DNA from: Lentisphaerota bacterium
GTDB lineage: Bacteria > Verrucomicrobiota > Lentisphaeria > Oligosphaerales > JABHEG01
Assembly (NCBI GenBank): GCA_018676675.1
Contig: JABHEG010000031.1
Span: 1 to 45,130 of the forward strand
Reading direction: 5' to 3'
Length of the DNA stretch: 45,130 bases
Position 1 is the first letter of the stretch. Every line of letters starts with the position of its first letter. The notes beneath the pieces are model-generated. The model was not told the origin of the DNA and did no database searches. It saw nothing but the letters and a program-made list of their open reading frames with translations. This document shows positions 33,129 through 41,373 of this stretch, piece by piece. The translations under genes were made by a program, and so were the position numbers.

Positions 33129-34370
33129 TCAGGGAGACAGAACCAAGCGGAGCCCCGTGTTGTAGAGCTGTGACGGCGCGGAGTCGGTGAAGCGCGCTGA
33201 ACACTGCAACCACTCCTGATCGCCGCTGCTCCAGGACCCGCCACGCCACGCGTCGAACGGGCCGAGCGGAGCCTTAGTGGTGCACTCCCACACATTGCCG
33301 CCGACGCCGTACAGCCCCCAGGGGTTCTCCCAACTCACCTCAACGGGACAGCTCGCCACATGGCCGTCCTGGTAGTCCTCAATCCCGATCCCTCCCAGCG
33401 GCGTCTTGTCGTCCCGGTAGTTCCCCGCTCGACCTCTTTTTGGCGGCCATCGGCGACCCCACGGGTACTTGCGACCGTCGTCACATTGGGCAAAGGTCAT
33501 CCACTCTTTGCCCGTCGGCAGGCGGTACTGAAGCTCATTCGGCAGCTTCCCGGTTTTGTGTTCACGATCGGTCAGCCATCTGGGGTAGGCCTGGGCCGCG
33601 CGCCACGTCACGTAGGCAACGGGTCTCCGGCCGTCGTCCAGATTGTGTCCACGGTACGCTTTCGAGGCATGGGCCTGTTCCTTGACACGGTACTCGCTGT
33701 TGGTCACTTCGTACTTGCCCACCCAACAGTTCAGCGCCTCGGTCCAGACAAACTCCATGCCGGTGGCAGGAGACGTCCAGCCCTTGCCGCGCCGAGGACC
33801 GCGGGCCTCCTTCTCCTCCCCCGCCTTTGCCGTCCGGGAAAGTCCTGCCACGACAGCGCCGATCTTTTCCTCCTCGTCCTTCACCGCGAGCGCCGCGTCC
33901 ACGAGTCCCTCGCGCGTCAAGTGTGCTTTCAGTTTGGCCAGGCGCTCCAGGTACGCACGTCCCCACCGGAGCCGGTCGGCATCTCGTCTTTGCTCAAGCG
34001 TGGCCGCCGCACGCGCAAAGTTCCTGCGCAATCGGGTCAAACGTTCGCCGGATGCTCCGTTGTCGCTGCCGCTCGCGGGCAGGTCGTTGCGCTCTTTCTC
34101 GCGGCGCACGGCCAGCACGCCCTCCAGATTGCCCGCCTTGCGGAAGCGCTCCTCCAGTTCCGCCAACTCGTTGAGGTACGCTTGGACGCCCTTCCGCCGG
34201 GCGGCGACGTACTCCGTGTCCACTTTGTCGATGGCTCTGCCGTAGCCCTTCCTCAGCTGGTCGAGCGCCGGCGGAGCCGCCGGGGTCTGCGCTGCTGCCG
34301 CGACCAGAAAACTGGTGGCGACAAGCGTGATCAATGGAGATACGGGCAAGATTTCGACGTTCGTCCTCAT
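33129..34370 (-). CDS. Secreted SUMF1 (formylglycine-generating-enzyme-fold) protein with coiled-coil N-terminus
   Basis: The protein is 413 residues. A leader (LITLVATSFLVAAAAQTPAAPP) is followed by a charged helical region (about residues 40-190: AELEERFRKAGNLEGVLAVRREKER and a second similar pass, LKAHLTREGLVDAALAVKDEEEK) likely to form coiled coil. A SUMF1/FGE-type domain (about 195-413) then follows: WVGKYEVTNSEY, YRLPTGKEW, GNVWECT, RGGSW, TGLRLVLSP. True sulfatase-activating FGEs carry two Cys after RGGS. Here the first position is Ser (RGGSWSSG) and only LQC is present, so enzymatic formylglycine formation is unlikely. Such proteins in PVC bacteria are usually of unknown, possibly binding, function. 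AGGAAGGA precedes the ATG. Confidence 0.82.
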   Translation of the reverse strand: MRTNVEILPVSPLITLVATSFLVAAAAQTPAAPPALDQLRKGYGRAIDKVDTEYVAARRKGVQAYLNELAELEERFRKAGNLEGVLAVRREKERNDLPASGSDNGASGERLTRLRRNFARAAATLEQRRDADRLRWGRAYLERLAKLKAHLTREGLVDAALAVKDEEEKIGAVVAGLSRTAKAGEEKEARGPRRGKGWTSPATGMEFVWTEALNCWVGKYEVTNSEYRVKEQAHASKAYRGHNLDDGRRPVAYVTWRAAQAYPRWLTDREHKTGKLPNELQYRLPTGKEWMTFAQCDDGRKYPWGRRWPPKRGRAGNYRDDKTPLGGIGIEDYQDGHVASCPVEVSWENPWGLYGVGGNVWECTTKAPLGPFDAWRGGSWSSGDQEWLQCSARFTDSAPSQLYNTGLRLVLSP

Positions 34371-34583
34371 GGCTGTCCTTCCTGCATAAACCAGCCGGTG
34401 TCAATCAAGATACCATACTCCCTGATGGGCTCAAGGAAGAGAGGTGCGTAGACTGAACTGCGCATTCGGGTCAGCCCTGCGAACTGGACTTGTTGGAGCC
34501 AGGCCTCCAGTCTGGAGGTCCGCCCCCCCTCCCAAGAGCGTTCCAAGGACATCGCTCCTGGTACTCGGGGGTCGGGGGGAGAC

Positions 34584-35371
34584 TCACTCGCGTCGGGGCT
34601 CCACACCCAGCAGATGGCGGACGAAGAAGTCCCGCATGCGCCACTTCCCGTAGGCACTGGTCCCCGCCCCGTGACCTGTCCCGGGAAAGACGATCAGGTC
34701 GAAGTCCTTGTCGGCCTTGATGAGACGGTCCACGCACTGCATCGTGCTGGCGGGATCGACGTTGCGATCCACCCACCAGAGTTGGACGGGGTCGTCTGTC
34801 TGATTCACAAAGATCAGATTGACCTCGCCACCGTGATCGCGGCTGGCCTCGACGCGAGACGGGGGGCGAGTCTCCATCCCGAGGACAGGGCACTCAGCCA
34901 AGTCCACCAGTCCGGGTTTGCTCCCGTTCACTGCTCTGACAGCTTTAGCCCCCGCTTCGCCATGCAGCAGCAACCACAGGTGACCTCCGTCATCGAGGTC
35001 GAAGCTGCGAACCGGCAGCCGGTCAACGTCGACATCGTCGCCGATCGCCGATGACCCAAGCGCCGCCAGTTGGGCGTGATCGAAGGCCGGTTCCTCATGC
35101 CCCGTCCCCGGATCCAGCTTGACGAACTCGTAGCCGGCGCCGGGCCTGGTCCTGCGGAACACCACTGTCGGATCACCATCCGACCACGCCGCTTGCAGAT
35201 CCACGCCAACCACCTTTCCCCGTACCGTTTTCCAACGCTGTTCGCACGCTCGTAGTCGGCCCGCGTTCCCTGCCCGTGCGCTGCCACACCCAGGGACAGC
35301 ACCAGCAAGCAGAGGCCATGCCGCAGACGAGACTCACGCCTTGACTCGACGACCGAAGGGGCGAGATTCAT
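34584..35371 (-). pseudogene. S9 prolyl oligopeptidase / dipeptidyl peptidase IV relic with internal deletion and frameshift
   Basis: The N-terminus is intact: AGATTC-ATG at 35371, a leader (LRHGLCLLVLSLGVAAHGQ) and GTRADYERANSVGKR, the usual start of secreted DPP-IV-like peptidases. A frameshift near 35230-35240 moves the reading to the frame RGKVVGVDLQAAW... That frame continues as propeller and ends at VEASRDHGGEVNLIFVNQ, a VHL-beta-domain-like stretch found in PVC homologues. At about 34768 this is joined directly to RNVDPASTMQCVDRLIKA and FPGTGHGAGTSAYG...DFFVRHLLGVEP, the C-terminal end of the S9 hydrolase domain. The Ser-containing GWSYGG part, most of the propeller and most of the hydrolase domain are missing. 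The product could not be an active peptidase. Confidence 0.8.
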
Positions 35372-35542
35372 GGGCGGGAATCGCTATCTCGCGGACTCAA
35401 TGGACCAGGCGGCCAGCACGGGTTGGCTCCAACGCAGCAGGTCACGACAGGAGTCAGTGGCTTCGCGTCTGGGCGGAATCTGGAGAGCGATAAGACATTG
35501 CGTTCCGGCTGCGGCGAGGAACGTAACGAGGAGTGATATAAG

Positions 35543-35863
35543 ACGCAAGGGATGGGGACGAAGTCGTGGTCTACTACGGTCACTACTATCGTGAAGTCCC
35601 GGCCGACTGGACGTCCGGACCTGTGATGTTCCCCATCGCCCGGTGGAGCTCCGCGAAGGGATGGCTCTGGGGGAGGAACATATTCACACGGCCCGCTCCG
35701 GCCGTTTCGGCTGGCCGATGGTTCCGCGGCCGAGGGGAGTGCGGTCAATGTGCAGGGCGGGACGGTGGCGGAGCCGGATGTGACAGAGAGCGTCGAGACG
35801 GGGAAGCGCCTCTACGCGATCCGCATGCCTTCAGACCACTTCGCCATCCTTATTCGACACTAA
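35543..35863 (+). pseudogene. Unidentified gene relic read in three frames
   Basis: Three consecutive pieces read like protein but lie in different frames. The first is RDGDEVVVYYGHYYREVPAD and continues to about 35645. The second is ELREGMALGEEHIHTA, to about 35700. The third is FRLADGSAAEGSAVNVQGGT, continuing through ETGKRLYAIRMPSDHFAILIRH to a TAA at 35861-35863. The pieces join end to end, as expected for a beta-rich C-terminus with two frameshifts. I do not recognise the family. The end overlaps the stop of the converging kinase gene. Confidence 0.4.
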
Positions 35864-37743
35864 CTGAGTTTGGCGACGAAGTCCTTGCCTTTGAAGGGCT
35901 TCTTCAGGAAGCCGGCGAGGCAGCTGTCAGAGAAGTCGCGGCTGGCTTCCCGCTCGCTGTATCCGCTGCACAGGATGACCCGGACGGCGGGATCTCTGCG
36001 GCGGAGCTCGTCAAATACTCTATGGCCATTCATGTCGGGCATGGTCAGGTCGAGGAATACGGTAACGATCTCCTCGGCGTGCTTGTTGAATAGCTCGATG
36101 CCCTCCTTCCCGTTAGCGGCCATGAGAGGCACAAAGCCGTGCTTTCTCAGAAGCTCGCTCGCAACAAAGTGCATGGATCTCTCGTCATCAATGACGAGAA
36201 CGGTCCCGCCCCTTGCCACAGGCTCGGCCGTTCCCGGGGCTGAGGTCTGATAGACCGAGACCGAGGAAGGAGGGCAGGCCGAGACCGGGAGCAAAACAGT
36301 CACCGTGGTCCCAACTCCGGGCTTGCTCTCCACTTGGATGGCAGCGTGGTGTCCACGCACGATCCCGAGGACGGCGGCCATGCCCAGTCCTCGTCCGGCG
36401 GATTGGGTTGTAAAGAAAGGTTCGAACAGGCGTCGTTTCGTTGTCTCGTCCATCCCGCATCCATCGTCGACGACAGTGACCGAGACGCACGCCCCGGGAG
36501 GAATCTCTGTGGCAGGAGGGACTCCCTTGTCGCCACCGTCGCTGACGTCTGCGACCGTGGTTCTGACAGTGACTGCACCGGCTGCCTTCCCGATCGCATC
36601 GGAAGCGTTGGTGATGAGATTCATGATGAGCTGGCGGATCTGGAGCTCATCGGCGTCGACCAACGGCAAGTCGTCGGCCAGATCAAAGGCCAGAGACACG
36701 TTCTTTGCCACGGACGAGCGGAGTAGCATCGCCATGTCATCGACGACTGCATTGATGGATACCGGCTCGACGATGAAGCGTCCCTTCCCGGAGTAGGCCA
36801 GCATCTGGTTGGCCAGGTCTGACGCGTGGGTGGCCGCCTCTTTGATCTTGGCCAGGTGTGTCTGCCCACGGTGGTCGGCCGGCAACAAGTCAAGAGCGAG
36901 GTCAGCGTTGCCCAAGATGCCGACCAAGAGGTTGTTGAAGTCGTGCGCAATGCCTCCGGCGAGTGCTCCGAGGCTCTCAAGCTTCTGAGCTTGGAGGATC
37001 TGGGTCTCCAACTCCCGACGCTCTTCTTCCATGCGCCTCCTGGCGCTCACATCCGTGAACGTCACCACGACCTTCTCGACCGTACTGTCGGGGGACAGGA
37101 GCGGGAACGCGTTGACCACCACCCACACGGTTTGGTCAGGACCATGGTGCTTGATGCCGACCAGCAGGTCCGTGACTCGGTTGCGCGTGCGCAGGACTGC
37201 GTTTACGGGGTAGTCTCGCTGCACCATCGGGGTCCCGTCCTCGTCGACGAAATCCCAGGCCGGGTCGGGAGCCCTCTTACCCGCCATTTCTTCTTCACCA
37301 ACCCCCAAGAGGTCTGCGGCCATTTGGTTGCTCATTACGATGCGCGTGTCGGCTGCATGCACGACCACGGCTGCCTGGAGGCCTTGCAGCACTCTCCGGT
37401 GGAATTCGGCCGTCGTCCGGGCTTCCTCCTGGGCCAGTTGCAGGGCGACGAGATGCCCAATCGACGAGGAGAACAGCACGAGCAGTTCCTGGAGCGGTGC
37501 AGTGATTGGGGCGTGTCCCAGGAGGCTGTCGGCTGAGACGAACCCGCGGACCTGTTTGCCATCCCAGAGAGCTGCTACTGCTATTTCCCCATGGCCAAGG
37601 ATGGCCCCGGTTGCGTCCACCAGAGGCCAATTGCTTTCGTGGTAGACCGGGCCCTCTCCCAGGAAGAGACGCTCAACGAGAGGGTCGTCCTTGATACGCT
37701 TGCGGCACTCTCGTTCGTCCACCACGCTCCCGCTTCTGTCCAC
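35860..37743 (-). CDS. Hybrid sensor histidine kinase / response regulator, part downstream of a frameshift
   Basis: Open reading of 627 residues. Domains in order are the rest of a GAF domain (about 1-115), a PAS domain (about 120-240), HisKA (LAGGIAHDFNNLL, phospho-acceptor His about 267), HATPase (MNLITNASDAIG N-box, DDGCGMD, FFTTQSAGRGLGMA) and a C-terminal receiver with acidic pair DDE, phospho-acceptor Asp about 565 (FLDLTMPDMNG) and KKPF Lys. It would sense through GAF/PAS and relay phosphate to its own receiver. The track-like start at 37743 is a GTG inside the GAF domain. The same frame extends upstream to about 37816 (LGFDRIGIWIADGKEVRGTYGV), and the true N-terminus lies in another frame (next entry). 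So the gene is either broken or carries a sequence error. Confidence 0.85.
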   Translation of the reverse strand: MDRSGSVVDERECRKRIKDDPLVERLFLGEGPVYHESNWPLVDATGAILGHGEIAVAALWDGKQVRGFVSADSLLGHAPITAPLQELLVLFSSSIGHLVALQLAQEEARTTAEFHRRVLQGLQAAVVVHAADTRIVMSNQMAADLLGVGEEEMAGKRAPDPAWDFVDEDGTPMVQRDYPVNAVLRTRNRVTDLLVGIKHHGPDQTVWVVVNAFPLLSPDSTVEKVVVTFTDVSARRRMEEERRELETQILQAQKLESLGALAGGIAHDFNNLLVGILGNADLALDLLPADHRGQTHLAKIKEAATHASDLANQMLAYSGKGRFIVEPVSINAVVDDMAMLLRSSVAKNVSLAFDLADDLPLVDADELQIRQLIMNLITNASDAIGKAAGAVTVRTTVADVSDGGDKGVPPATEIPPGACVSVTVVDDGCGMDETTKRRLFEPFFTTQSAGRGLGMAAVLGIVRGHHAAIQVESKPGVGTTVTVLLPVSACPPSSVSVYQTSAPGTAEPVARGGTVLVIDDERSMHFVASELLRKHGFVPLMAANGKEGIELFNKHAEEIVTVFLDLTMPDMNGHRVFDELRRRDPAVRVILCSGYSEREASRDFSDSCLAGFLKKPFKGKDFVAKLS

Positions 37744-37787
37744 CCCATACGTGCCCCGGACCTCCTTTCCGTCAGCGATCCAGATGC

Positions 37788-38327
37788 CTATTCGGTCAAA
37801 GCCCAGGTGCGACCGGCCAGAGACACCGCACGACGGCAGAGCTCGTCCAGTGACTGAGCCTGTGACAGTTCGTTGCTGATCGTCTGCAGGGCAGTGAGCT
37901 TGCCCTGGTACCGCCGATCGGATTCATCGCGGAGCCGCAAGTATCTCTCAGCGCGTAGGCGCCGGGCGTTGACGATGGACACAGCCAGAAGGAGAGCCAA
38001 AAACGCAGCAAAAGACACAGCTACGTAGACGTTGCAGGAGAAGGAACTGTCGCACCAAGCGAAGCCTGGCAGACAGAAGCCCAAAGGTGGCTGGCTGGTC
38101 GACGAGTTGCTTCCGTGAAGGTTCTGTGCGAGGAAGCAGGTGATCCCTGACGCGAGCGCTGTGGCCGCGTGCTTATGTGCGGAGAAATGCAGCCGGGGTT
38201 CAGAGACGCAGGTGGGGTGGAAGGGAGGGGGAGGGACGTGTTTGCTGGATGGCGGGCCGCAGTCAGTCATTGTTGAACGCTGTCCATCTGATCGTCCTGA
38301 CCCCACCCCTGACGCCGGAGGAAACAA
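37788..38327 (-). pseudogene. N-terminal part of the same sensor kinase, separated by a frameshift
   Basis: This frame supplies a membrane segment (VYVAVSFAAFLALLLAVSIV), a basic/acidic helical linker (RRLRAERYLRLRDESDRRYQ) and the first helix of a GAF domain (LTALQTISNELSQAQSLDE then LCRRAVSLAGR). It then stops at RTWALTE. The GAF domain continues without a gap in the next frame (LGFDRIGIW...). A single lost base near 37810-37816 explains the split. The start is unclear: the frame is open from a TTG at 38327, an ATG occurs at 38270, and no good ribosome site is seen. A sequencing error or programmed shift are alternatives. Confidence 0.7.
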
Positions 38328-38619
38328 CTAGATAACGTCTCTACAGTGACTCCTGAAGAGCTCCCCGCAAGCACCCTCACCGTTTTCTCGGGCTGTGAGG
38401 CCTCTCTTGGGACCCTCACCCAGAGCACAACACAGGGAAACCACGAGTACGGCTTGCGCGGGCGGTAGAGCCCGGTCTGGTTCTGTCGTGGACGGTTCAC
38501 GGCGCGTCCTGGTACAACAGGCAGGCAATCATAGGAGAGCTTCCGCGGAATAGCCTACAAGGGAATCAGCCGATGAATCGCCCCGCCTCGCAGCCCGAGC
38601 CGCACGTGTTCGATCCCGG
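38328..38619. other. Intergenic region upstream of the FAD operon
   Basis: I see no supported gene in about 290 bp. It contains several short GTGAGG/CCTCAC-type dyads but no clear terminator. It lies between divergent units: kinase N-terminus to the left, FAD operon to the right. Confidence 0.4.
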
Positions 38620-38648
38620 TTGACCTTTGTGATCCAGGCAAGTATAGG
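38620..38648 (+). promoter_or_regulatory. Sigma-70-type promoter of the FAD/fucosidase operon
   Basis: TTGACC (38620-38625) and TATAGG (38643-38648) are exactly 17 bp apart, placing the start site about 55 nt upstream of the ATG at 38711. A second TTGACC at about 38668 has no matching -10. This is the best promoter match I found in the window. Confidence 0.65.
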
Positions 38649-38710
38649 ATTAGCTGCTGACCCGAGTTGACCTATCCCTGATTTTCCATGACATAGGAGC
38701 TGCTCTCAGA

Positions 38711-40042
38711 ATGCACTACAGCGTGGACCTGCCGGTGAGAGGGACGTACGATGTCGTCGTCGTAGGCGCCGGGCCTGCCGGCATCGGTGCGGCCGTGACA
38801 GCCGCACGTTTGGGCAAGACGACGCTCCTGGTTGAGAAGTATGGCTATCCCGGAGGCGTGGGAACCTATGGGTGTTGCACGATTTTCTTCCGGTTCGGTG
38901 AACGCGGCCGAAAGCTCGTCGGTGGGCTGGCGGAGGAAGTCATCCGGCGGATGGATGCGCGCGGCGCAGCGTCGTTCCTGATCAACGACGGCTGCCAGAT
39001 GCCCGAATTCCGGGCGATTGGTGACCGGCCGCTGCTTGGCAAAGTCATCACCAAGACCGAGGACCTGCGCGTGGTCTACCACGATATTCTCAGCGAGAGC
39101 GAGGTCGAGAAGCTGTTTTACTCGCACCTATGCGGCGTGGTTCGCGAGGGGCGGTGTGTGCGCGGGATCGTGGTGGATTGCCTCGAAGGGCCCCAGATTG
39201 TCGAAGGCAAGGTGTTCATCGATGCCACTGGCGATGCTCATCTGGTGCACCGAGCCGGGGGAAGGACCGAACACGTCGGGCCGGAAGAGACCATGCACAA
39301 GTCCATTTTCTTCATGGCGGGCGGCGTCACCCCGCACGATCCGAGTGTCAACGCCAAACGCTACAAGGAACTTTTCGAGGCCGGAGCCGTTCCGGACGGT
39401 GTCTGGGACCATCTGGGCTATTCGTATCAGCTGGACCCGGGAGTCGTGCAGTTGGCCTTCGCCCATGCCAGCGGGGATGCCTGCTCTTCGGAGGACATGA
39501 CCCGAATGGACCACGAACTGCGCAAGCGGAATTTCGAGATCGTGGATTTCATGAAGCGGGAGATGGCCGGCTACGAGCACTGTTTCCCGGTTAACGCCGC
39601 GCAGCAGGTTTGCGTCCGTTCGGGGCGACACATCTGCGGCGTGACTAAGTTGACGGAGGAGTCGCTGGGCCGAGACGAGCTCCCCCCGGAGCCCATCACC
39701 CCGATCATCCGGAGCTACGGCAGCCACAGCACCGACCAGAAGAAGGGCTTCTGTCCAGCCAAGCGCGTGAGCCGGGGCGGCTTCTCTGCTATCCCGTATG
39801 GGGCATTGATCCCCGACGAATTCGACAATGTGTTGGCAAGCGGACGCTGCATCAGCGTTGACGAGTGTGTGATGGACACCATCCGGATGATGACGACCTG
39901 TATGGTGACAGGTCAGGCTGCGGCCATTGCGGCTTCCATCGTCATCGAGGGCGACCTCTCAACCATGACCCAGGTTCCCTATGCCGGCCTCCGCCGGGGC
40001 TTGTTGGACATGGACTGCATCCTGGAACCAAAGGCGAAATAA
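38711..40042 (+). CDS. FAD-dependent oxidoreductase (FAD_oxidored family)
   Basis: The protein is 443 residues. The N-terminus carries an FAD-binding Rossmann fold: YDVVVVGAGPAGIGAA (GxGxxG at residues 19-24), then LLVEKYGYPGGVGTYG. A second nucleotide-contact motif, VFIDATGDAHLVHRAG, lies mid-protein. The C-terminus has SGRCISVDECVMDTIRMMTT, where FAD closes in this family. PVC genomes carry many paralogues beside glycosidases. They are often annotated as FAD-dependent oxidoreductase or xanthan-lyase-associated, with no proven reaction. No signal peptide. A TAGGAG site lies 11 nt before the ATG. It is first in the operon, and its stop is 2 nt from the GH29 start. The coupling suggests it modifies a sugar or glycan released in this pathway (inference). 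Confidence 0.85.
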   Translation: MHYSVDLPVRGTYDVVVVGAGPAGIGAAVTAARLGKTTLLVEKYGYPGGVGTYGCCTIFFRFGERGRKLVGGLAEEVIRRMDARGAASFLINDGCQMPEFRAIGDRPLLGKVITKTEDLRVVYHDILSESEVEKLFYSHLCGVVREGRCVRGIVVDCLEGPQIVEGKVFIDATGDAHLVHRAGGRTEHVGPEETMHKSIFFMAGGVTPHDPSVNAKRYKELFEAGAVPDGVWDHLGYSYQLDPGVVQLAFAHASGDACSSEDMTRMDHELRKRNFEIVDFMKREMAGYEHCFPVNAAQQVCVRSGRHICGVTKLTEESLGRDELPPEPITPIIRSYGSHSTDQKKGFCPAKRVSRGGFSAIPYGALIPDEFDNVLASGRCISVDECVMDTIRMMTTCMVTGQAAAIAASIVIEGDLSTMTQVPYAGLRRGLLDMDCILEPKAK

Positions 40043-40044
40043 CC

Positions 40045-41352
40045 ATGCTCAGCAGGGACGAATACGAGGCCCGGACAGCGGCGACGCGCGACGCCCGCAT
40101 GACCTGGTGGCGTGAGGCCCGCTTCGGCATGTTCATTCACTACGGGCTCTATTCGCAGGCGGGGCATGGGGAGTGGACCCAGGTGCGCGAGAATTTCCCG
40201 GTCCATGAATATGAGCGTTTTGCGGACGAGTTCTTCCCGAAGCCTGACGCAGCCTACCAGTGGGCTGCCCTGGCCAAACAGGCAGGGATGAAGTACATGG
40301 TGCTGACCACGCGACACCATGAGGGTTTCAGTCTCTGGGATTCGAAGGTCAACCCCTTCAACAGCGTCAATCATGGCGCCAAGCGCGACATCGTTCAGGA
40401 ATACGTGGACGCCTGCCGCCATTTTGGTCTGAGAATCGGCTTCTATTTCTCGTTAATGGACTGGCATCACCCGGATTCCGGGCGCTGTGCCGTCGATGAG
40501 GACGCTCGCGCCAGATTCCTGGATTACATCGAGGCCATGGCCACGGAACTGCTGACGCAATACGGGCAGGTCGATATCCTGTGGTACGACGTGGCCCTCC
40601 CGATGAGAACGTGGGAGGACTGGAATTCTCTTGAGCGCAACCAGCGCCTGCGTGCGCTTCAACCGCAGCTCATCATCAACGCGCGCAGCCACCTGCCGGA
40701 GGACTTTGACACCGCCGAAGGTCACATGAATGCATCCGAGCGTGACTGGGAGGCCTGTGTCCGATTCAATGAGTTGGCCTGGGGCTACATGGACAGCGAG
40801 CAGGCAAAGCATTACACGATGAGCGCGCAACAGGTCTTGCGGCAGCTTCAGGGCTGCATTTCGGATGGCGGGAATTTCCTGCTGAACATCGCTCCCGCAC
40901 CGGATGGCTCCGTTCCTGAGGAGATGCGTAAGCCGATCGAGACCATCGGCCGCTGGCTTGACGTCCACGGGGCGGCGGTTTACGGGCGCACCCGTCGCAG
41001 GGTCGTCAAAGGAAGGCAGCTCTACGGCACGAACGGCATCTGCCGGGCGACGGCCGCCGGGAACCACATCTATTTTTGGAACTGGATCATGCCGCCCGAT
41101 GGGCAGATGAGCTTTGGGGGATACCTCTCGCCGCCCAAGTCTGTTCGCTTCCTCACGGATGGCTCACCGATCGATTTCGAGTTCAAGGGGCACAGGATCA
41201 TGCTCCGGAACTTGCCGAAGACGTCGCCCGATCCGCACGCGGGTATCGCGGTGATTGATATGGAGTTCGACGGCATTCCTGAGTACACTTTTGCCAGCTA
41301 CTATCCGCAACTCCACGGCGGGAACGACCCCGCGGGAGATGCGAAAATTTAG
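40045..41352 (+). CDS. GH29 family alpha-L-fucosidase
   Basis: The protein is 435 residues with a GH29 TIM barrel. Family signatures are WWREARFGMFIHYGLYSQ near the N-terminus, LTTRHHEGFSLWDS (the HH pair), GFYFSLMDWHHPD, and VDILWYDVALP, whose Asp (about residue 182) is the expected nucleophile. The C-terminal domain is a small beta-sandwich, shorter than usual. There is no leader, so it should act on imported fucosides. The start at 40045 lies 2 nt after the previous stop, indicating translational coupling. An upstream in-frame start overlapping the oxidoreductase was rejected because similarity begins at MLSRDEYEAR. Confidence 0.93.
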   Translation: MLSRDEYEARTAATRDARMTWWREARFGMFIHYGLYSQAGHGEWTQVRENFPVHEYERFADEFFPKPDAAYQWAALAKQAGMKYMVLTTRHHEGFSLWDSKVNPFNSVNHGAKRDIVQEYVDACRHFGLRIGFYFSLMDWHHPDSGRCAVDEDARARFLDYIEAMATELLTQYGQVDILWYDVALPMRTWEDWNSLERNQRLRALQPQLIINARSHLPEDFDTAEGHMNASERDWEACVRFNELAWGYMDSEQAKHYTMSAQQVLRQLQGCISDGGNFLLNIAPAPDGSVPEEMRKPIETIGRWLDVHGAAVYGRTRRRVVKGRQLYGTNGICRATAAGNHIYFWNWIMPPDGQMSFGGYLSPPKSVRFLTDGSPIDFEFKGHRIMLRNLPKTSPDPHAGIAVIDMEFDGIPEYTFASYYPQLHGGNDPAGDAKI

Positions 41353-41373
41353 TGTGTGCCCGTTGGAGGAAAC

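Noticed and set aside
33129..34370. Genuine sulfatase-activating formylglycine-generating enzyme
   Set aside because: The first of the two active-site Cys positions is Ser, and the protein has a leader peptide and coiled coil.
39865..40044. Upstream extension of GH29
   Set aside because: It overlaps the oxidoreductase C-terminus in another frame and shows no GH29 similarity.
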